Shown here: one piece after another, positions 5,465 to 8,103 of the stretch
Numbering within the stretch: the first letter of the stretch is position 1
How the letters are laid out: each line of letters opens with the position of its first letter
The notes under the pieces: model-generated
What the model was told of the DNA's origin: nothing
Seen by the model: only the letters and a program-made list of their open reading frames with translations
Databases searched by the model: none
NCBI GenBank assembly: GCA_027314685.1
Contig: DAHVAI010000400.1
Span: forward strand, 1-8,103
Direction of reading: 5' to 3'
DNA: 8,103 nt
Source of the DNA: Nitrososphaerota archaeon
GTDB lineage: Archaea > Thermoproteota > Nitrososphaeria > Nitrososphaerales > CADDZS01
Position numbers and translations under genes: made by a program

Positions 5465-5788
5465 ATGTGCCGCGGATTAGGTAAAACAGAGCTCCAGGTT
5501 GAAGCTCACCTGGATATGATTGCCCAGAACTGCAAGAATCTTGATCCTGCCGTAGTGGTTCAGCAATATTTTCCTTATCGAACAGCAAGCGAAGTTGCTG
5601 AAAAACTGGGCATCTCTGTTGACGCCGCGAAGCATTCGCTTTACCGTCTGATGAAGCGCGGACGCGTGAAGACCTATCCGCTACCTGGAAATAGGACCAG
5701 ATTTTACTTCGGCTCCAGTGCATTACCCGAGATCACTTTAGAAGACACAATGACAATGGCTGTTCAAGCTATTGCTCTGAAAAGTTAA
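5465..5788 (+). CDS. Winged helix-turn-helix DNA-binding protein
   Basis: The 107-residue protein has a helix-turn-helix at about residues 40-66 (RTASEVAEKLGISVDAAKHS, then LYRLMKRGRV) with a beta wing at about 67-83 (KTYPLPGNRTRFYFG). This is the usual form of an archaeal winged-helix transcription regulator. The first 39 residues are helical and may dimerise; the last 20 are helical too. No ligand-binding domain or cysteine pair is seen, so control is probably by protein level or partner. ATG 5465 lacks a Shine-Dalgarno, and 21 bases separate it from the ParB stop, so it is either the third gene of the cassette or has its own leaderless start. A role in repressing the element's promoters is likely by position but not shown. 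It converges with the minus-strand operon 38 bases downstream. Confidence 0.8.
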   Translation: MCRGLGKTELQVEAHLDMIAQNCKNLDPAVVVQQYFPYRTASEVAEKLGISVDAAKHSLYRLMKRGRVKTYPLPGNRTRFYFGSSALPEITLEDTMTMAVQAIALKS

Positions 5789-5826
5789 GCGGCCCCAAAA
5801 AGCGGCTTTACTCTTTCTCGGGTCGT
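5789..5826. terminator. Convergent intergenic terminator region
   Basis: The 38 bases between the two convergent gene sets hold A5 (5797-5801), which is a T run for the minus-strand transcript shortly after its stop, and a pyrimidine-rich stretch (5807-5818) for the plus-strand transcript. AGCGGC occurs twice (5788-5793 and 5801-5806) as a direct, not inverted, repeat, so there is no strong hairpin. A bidirectional terminator role is inferred. Confidence 0.4.
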
Positions 5827-6645
5827 TTAAGTGTCAACCCGCGGTCTTGCGATGGATGCCATAGTGACCGTCTTACTGCAGTATGCTTGTTCATCGAGTT
5901 CTTCGTCTTCGTCCTTTGATTCCCCTTCAAGAGAGACCAACCGTTTCTTGTCGTCCAATCTCTTCCTGTGCTCATCTTCCTTTTTCTTTTCCTTCTCAGC
6001 CTTCTTTGCGGCGCGCTTTTCACCCCACGAGAGTTTCTTTGCGTCTGGTTGCTCTTGCGGCTGCGGCGTGGACATCGGTTTAGCGTTCTCGATTCGAGCG
6101 TCGCCCTGAGGAACCACTATTGGATATCCTTCTGCGGTCATTCTTTCATTCAACTTTTCAAGCAATCCTGCAAAGTGCTCATCTTCTCTTGCAATCGCCG
6201 CTTGAAGGATTGTCTTTCGCTGCTTTGATCGGTTCATTTCAGCAAGGATTCCGTCGACAGTGTCAGGATCCTTCACTTCCTGTCGGACCCAGGCATTAGG
6301 CGACTCGTTATCTTCTCCAGGTGGAAGTTCTGTAGTGTTGTTAACTTGCTGAGCAGTTTCTTTCTTTTCCAATTTATCTTGTTTGACGACCGTGACGGAA
6401 TTTCTTGTCACTCTCATCAAGCCCACTAAACTAACTGCAAACGTAGTCATTGAAATGCCCGCGCTGATAAGGAACATGTGGAAAGCAGAACCATCAGCAT
6501 AGTAATGGCTCCACGCCCATGGAAAATAAGAAACTGCGGCAGGACCGTTCCAGACTTGCCATCCGAAGTAGAATGTGTAAGCGACGAGCAACAGAGACAT
6601 CGAAAATGCGAGGACCGCAGGCGGAAGCAATAGTTTTCTTTGCAT
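5827..6645 (-). CDS. Two-helix membrane protein with long charged cytoplasmic tail
   Basis: The 272-residue product has two hydrophobic helices, at about residues 10-30 and 56-77, with an aromatic-rich loop between (SYFPWAWSHYYADG). About 190 hydrophilic residues follow. These include a predicted helical stretch at about 137-175 (from NRSKQRKTI to NERMTAEGY), a Pro/Gln linker (STPQPQEQPD), and a highly charged Lys/Glu run at about 203-253 (AKKAEKEKKKEDEHRKRL ... DEDEELDE), probably a single alpha-helix or coiled coil. Start ATG 6645 follows the upstream gene's stop by four bases. A GGGTGA site at 6655-6660 inside that gene's end is a good archaeal Shine-Dalgarno. No family is recognised. It is the last gene of the minus-strand operon, and a scaffold or tether linking membrane to cytoplasmic partners fits the shape. 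Confidence 0.78.
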   Translation of the reverse strand: MQRKLLLPPAVLAFSMSLLLVAYTFYFGWQVWNGPAAVSYFPWAWSHYYADGSAFHMFLISAGISMTTFAVSLVGLMRVTRNSVTVVKQDKLEKKETAQQVNNTTELPPGEDNESPNAWVRQEVKDPDTVDGILAEMNRSKQRKTILQAAIAREDEHFAGLLEKLNERMTAEGYPIVVPQGDARIENAKPMSTPQPQEQPDAKKLSWGEKRAAKKAEKEKKKEDEHRKRLDDKKRLVSLEGESKDEDEELDEQAYCSKTVTMASIARPRVDT

Positions 6646-6649
6646 CTAT

Positions 6650-7504
6650 CTAATTCACCCTCGCCTTCAATGACTGCGACGATTGCGCGCCCGCAGCTTC
6701 TGCTGACTTTTCCAGGATGAACTTCTTTCTGTGATAGAGTTCCTTCTCTGTTCGATTGTAGATGATTCCCAGTTGGTTTGCGACCCAAGCGGAGAAGAAG
6801 ACCTGTGATTGTGAAACCTCGTCGGTCTCCAGCACGTCACCGTAAGGGTCGGGGAGCGTTGTTGTTGTCTCCGCCTTTGACTGTTCCTTGGATGCCTCCA
6901 TCTCGGGATCCTGGACCTCCCACAGGTCGAGCTTCTGCAGGACAGCCAACGGGTCACCCTCGAATTTCCTTGCATTCTTCAAACCGCTTCGTATGTTGAC
7001 GCGCGCGTGCATCAGTGCCTCTTTGTAACGCTGGATTATTTCGCCAAATATCTCCTCGTAGTTGATGCCGTCGTCATCAGCGATATCCTTTCCCAGAGCC
7101 GCGAGGATCCTGATGATTATTTGTGGGGAAAATGCAATGATGAAAACTGCGATGATGCCAAGCACCGCGACCTGTGGCTTGAGATACTTGTAGATAGTGA
7201 GAAAGGTGAGGCTAAGTATGGTGATTCCAATTATGACGACCGGTGCCCAGGAACTGAGCTTGCCATTTAGGACAAGGACTTCTTGTGGTTGCTGCTGGCC
7301 AGGAGTCTCGCTCTTCCACTTCGTTGGCATCACGGCATGTCTTCTGAATTCCGAAAGCAGGTAGAAGAACAGCGAACCGTTGTCGAGCATGAACAGCTCG
7401 TAGTTGAAGCAAAACCGCATGACGCGGACGAAAGATTTCTTGAACTCCTTTATCTGTTCGTTAAGTTTTGTCAGCTCGTCATAGGAAAAATAATCAGAGC
7501 TCAT
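6650..7504 (-). CDS. Central membrane protein with two helices and helical flanks
   Basis: The product has 284 residues. Residues 8-58 form an amphipathic, charged helical region (DELTKLNEQIKEFKKSF ... ELFMLDNGSLFFYLL). Two membrane helices lie at about 87-107 (VVIIGITILSLTFLTI) and 111-135 (VAVLGIIAVFIIAFSPQIII), separated by only a short YKYLKPQ turn, which predicts a tight hairpin. About 150 cytoplasmic residues follow, including an acidic patch (DIADDDGINYEE) and helical segments with an acidic, Thr-rich linker. ATG 7504 follows the upstream stop by seven bases, and AAGTGAT overlapping that stop is a plausible ribosome site. I recognise no family. The hairpin plus large cytoplasmic domain recalls assembly platforms of secretion or pilus systems in shape only; it has fewer helices than the usual platform proteins. 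Confidence 0.78.
   Translation of the reverse strand: MSSDYFSYDELTKLNEQIKEFKKSFVRVMRFCFNYELFMLDNGSLFFYLLSEFRRHAVMPTKWKSETPGQQQPQEVLVLNGKLSSWAPVVIIGITILSLTFLTIYKYLKPQVAVLGIIAVFIIAFSPQIIIRILAALGKDIADDDGINYEEIFGEIIQRYKEALMHARVNIRSGLKNARKFEGDPLAVLQKLDLWEVQDPEMEASKEQSKAETTTTLPDPYGDVLETDEVSQSQVFFSAWVANQLGIIYNRTEKELYHRKKFILEKSAEAAGAQSSQSLKARVN
6655..6660 (-). promoter_or_regulatory. Shine-Dalgarno GGGTGA for the last minus-strand gene
   Basis: Read on the minus strand, GGGTGA lies nine bases before ATG 6645 and inside the last codons of the preceding gene. It matches the archaeal anti-Shine-Dalgarno partner well and confirms both the start and the operon arrangement. Confidence 0.6.
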
Positions 7505-7511
7505 TTGTCAA

Positions 7512-8103
7512 TCACTTTGAAGAGACAACTACGAACGCGATCAATGCGCCGAAAAGAGCGCCAAAGACTCCACTTGATTGAAAGCCGTATTGAAGCAGGA
7601 TTGCACCCCCTGTGGGTGCCGCGACTATCACCATTGCGGCAAACGCACCTCTCACCGGCCGCGCGCCCATGCCGACCATCCAGCGGCGAAAGTTGGATGA
7701 ATCTCGCGCAGCCTGCGTCATCGCGATTGATCTGCTGTCATCCGCCTTCAGTTTGGTTATCTCTCGTGTTAGATCGCGGTTCACCTTCTTTTCATTCTTA
7801 AGCTCGGTGTAGAGCAGCCTCGTCTCTGAGAGCACTGGAAGGAAACCGGCCACAAGGTTCGAGTGCTTCTCCATAGCCTGAAGCAGCTCCTGCTGGTCCT
7901 CGTTGTCTTCGTCTCTCATGTCGATTGGATAGAACACGAATATCCGCAGTCGACGCCCAAGTCGTTTTATCGAAATTCTCTTGGGTAGGTAGAACTGCCT
8001 CCCAAAGATCATTGTCCTCGTCATTCTCCCCTCGAGCGTCAGGACAGTCTTGACTGAATGGAATGAGTATTTTGCAAGAACCCTGTCTTCAGACGTTCCT
8101 TTC
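7512..8103 (-). CDS. Coiled-coil membrane protein, 5' end cut by window
   Basis: The frame stays open through the right edge. Ahead of the methionine at 8024 it encodes 26 more protein-like residues (GTSEDRVLAKYSF, then HSVKTVLTLEGR), so the start is outside and 196 residues are visible. Visible order: a beta-rich, strongly basic region (RMTRTMIFGRQF, PKRISIKRLGRRLRIFVFY); an acidic break (MRDEDNEDQQE); a coiled coil of about 55 residues (QELLQAMEKHSNLV ... LYTELKNEKKVNRDLTREIT, to LKADD); a basic stretch; and two membrane helices near the C-terminus (around VRGAFAAMVIVAAPTGGAIL and GVFGALFGALIAFVVV), ending in SSK. The layout is the reverse of its downstream neighbours, whose helices come first. 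No family is recognised. The operon promoter and any ATPase partner must lie beyond 8103. Confidence 0.75.
   Translation of the reverse strand, partial: KGTSEDRVLAKYSFHSVKTVLTLEGRMTRTMIFGRQFYLPKRISIKRLGRRLRIFVFYPIDMRDEDNEDQQELLQAMEKHSNLVAGFLPVLSETRLLYTELKNEKKVNRDLTREITKLKADDSRSIAMTQAARDSSNFRRWMVGMGARPVRGAFAAMVIVAAPTGGAILLQYGFQSSGVFGALFGALIAFVVVSSK

Noticed and set aside
5788..5808. Hairpin terminator at the convergent junction
   Set aside because: The two AGCGGC copies are direct repeats, so only a very weak stem can form; only the T-rich or A-rich runs remain as terminator evidence.
5831..6228. Plus-strand open frames with Ser- and Phe-rich products opposite the minus-strand gene
   Set aside because: They are the antisense reading of the Lys/Glu/Asp-rich tail of the 272-residue protein; the homopolymeric Ser and Phe runs arise from that bias.
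7007..7812. Plus-strand open frames of 66-172 codons in the last kilobase
   Set aside because: They lie opposite two minus-strand genes with clear membrane helices, coiled coil and operon spacing, and their products show no protein-like pattern.
1..8103. CRISPR array, insertion sequence ends or integrase attachment site
   Set aside because: I saw no regularly spaced repeats, no transposase or integrase reading frame and no long terminal repeats by eye.

Overview
The window looks archaeal. It carries a TFIIB-type zinc ribbon protein, TATA-like boxes about 27-30 bases upstream of starts, start codons without a Shine-Dalgarno sequence (one clear leaderless candidate) beside a GGGTGA-type site, and membrane-anchored surface proteins with long Ser/Thr stalks. 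By style (Ser/Thr-rich cell-surface proteins, intermediate GC judged by eye, frequent TTG starts) I lean towards a Nitrososphaeria/thaumarchaeal host, but nothing here fixes the taxon. There are no ribosomal, metabolic, tRNA or rRNA genes. The mix of small unknown membrane proteins, an HNH nuclease, a ParB-family protein and DNA-binding proteins suggests an accessory region: an integrated element, plasmid or virus-like element rather than core chromosome.

Layout. (1) Positions 1-3177, plus strand: an envelope/surface block. It holds a large Ser/Thr-rich surface protein cut by the left edge, a small treble-clef zinc finger gene overlapping its end, a two-helix membrane protein, a 53-residue one-helix protein, a probable promoter region (2096-2248), a four-to-five-helix membrane protein, and a translationally coupled secreted or anchored protein. 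(2) Positions 3183-3712: a separately promoted HNH endonuclease. (3) Positions 3720-5788: a tight plus-strand cassette of a TFIIB-type zinc ribbon protein without cyclin repeats, a ParB-family protein with intact CTP-binding motifs, and a winged-helix protein, headed by a good TATA box placed for a leaderless transcript. (4) Positions 5827-8103, minus strand: three membrane proteins in one tight operon, each with two hydrophobic segments plus charged or coiled-coil cytoplasmic parts. The first-transcribed gene continues past the right edge.

Working model. The ZR-TFIIB/ParB/winged-helix cassette is the likely control and maintenance module of the element, acting on its DNA and promoters. The two flanking membrane blocks are likely its envelope, secretion or surface module. 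The two halves converge at about 5789-5826. ParA, an integrase, a replication initiator and a secretion ATPase are not in the window, so the type of element cannot be settled from it.
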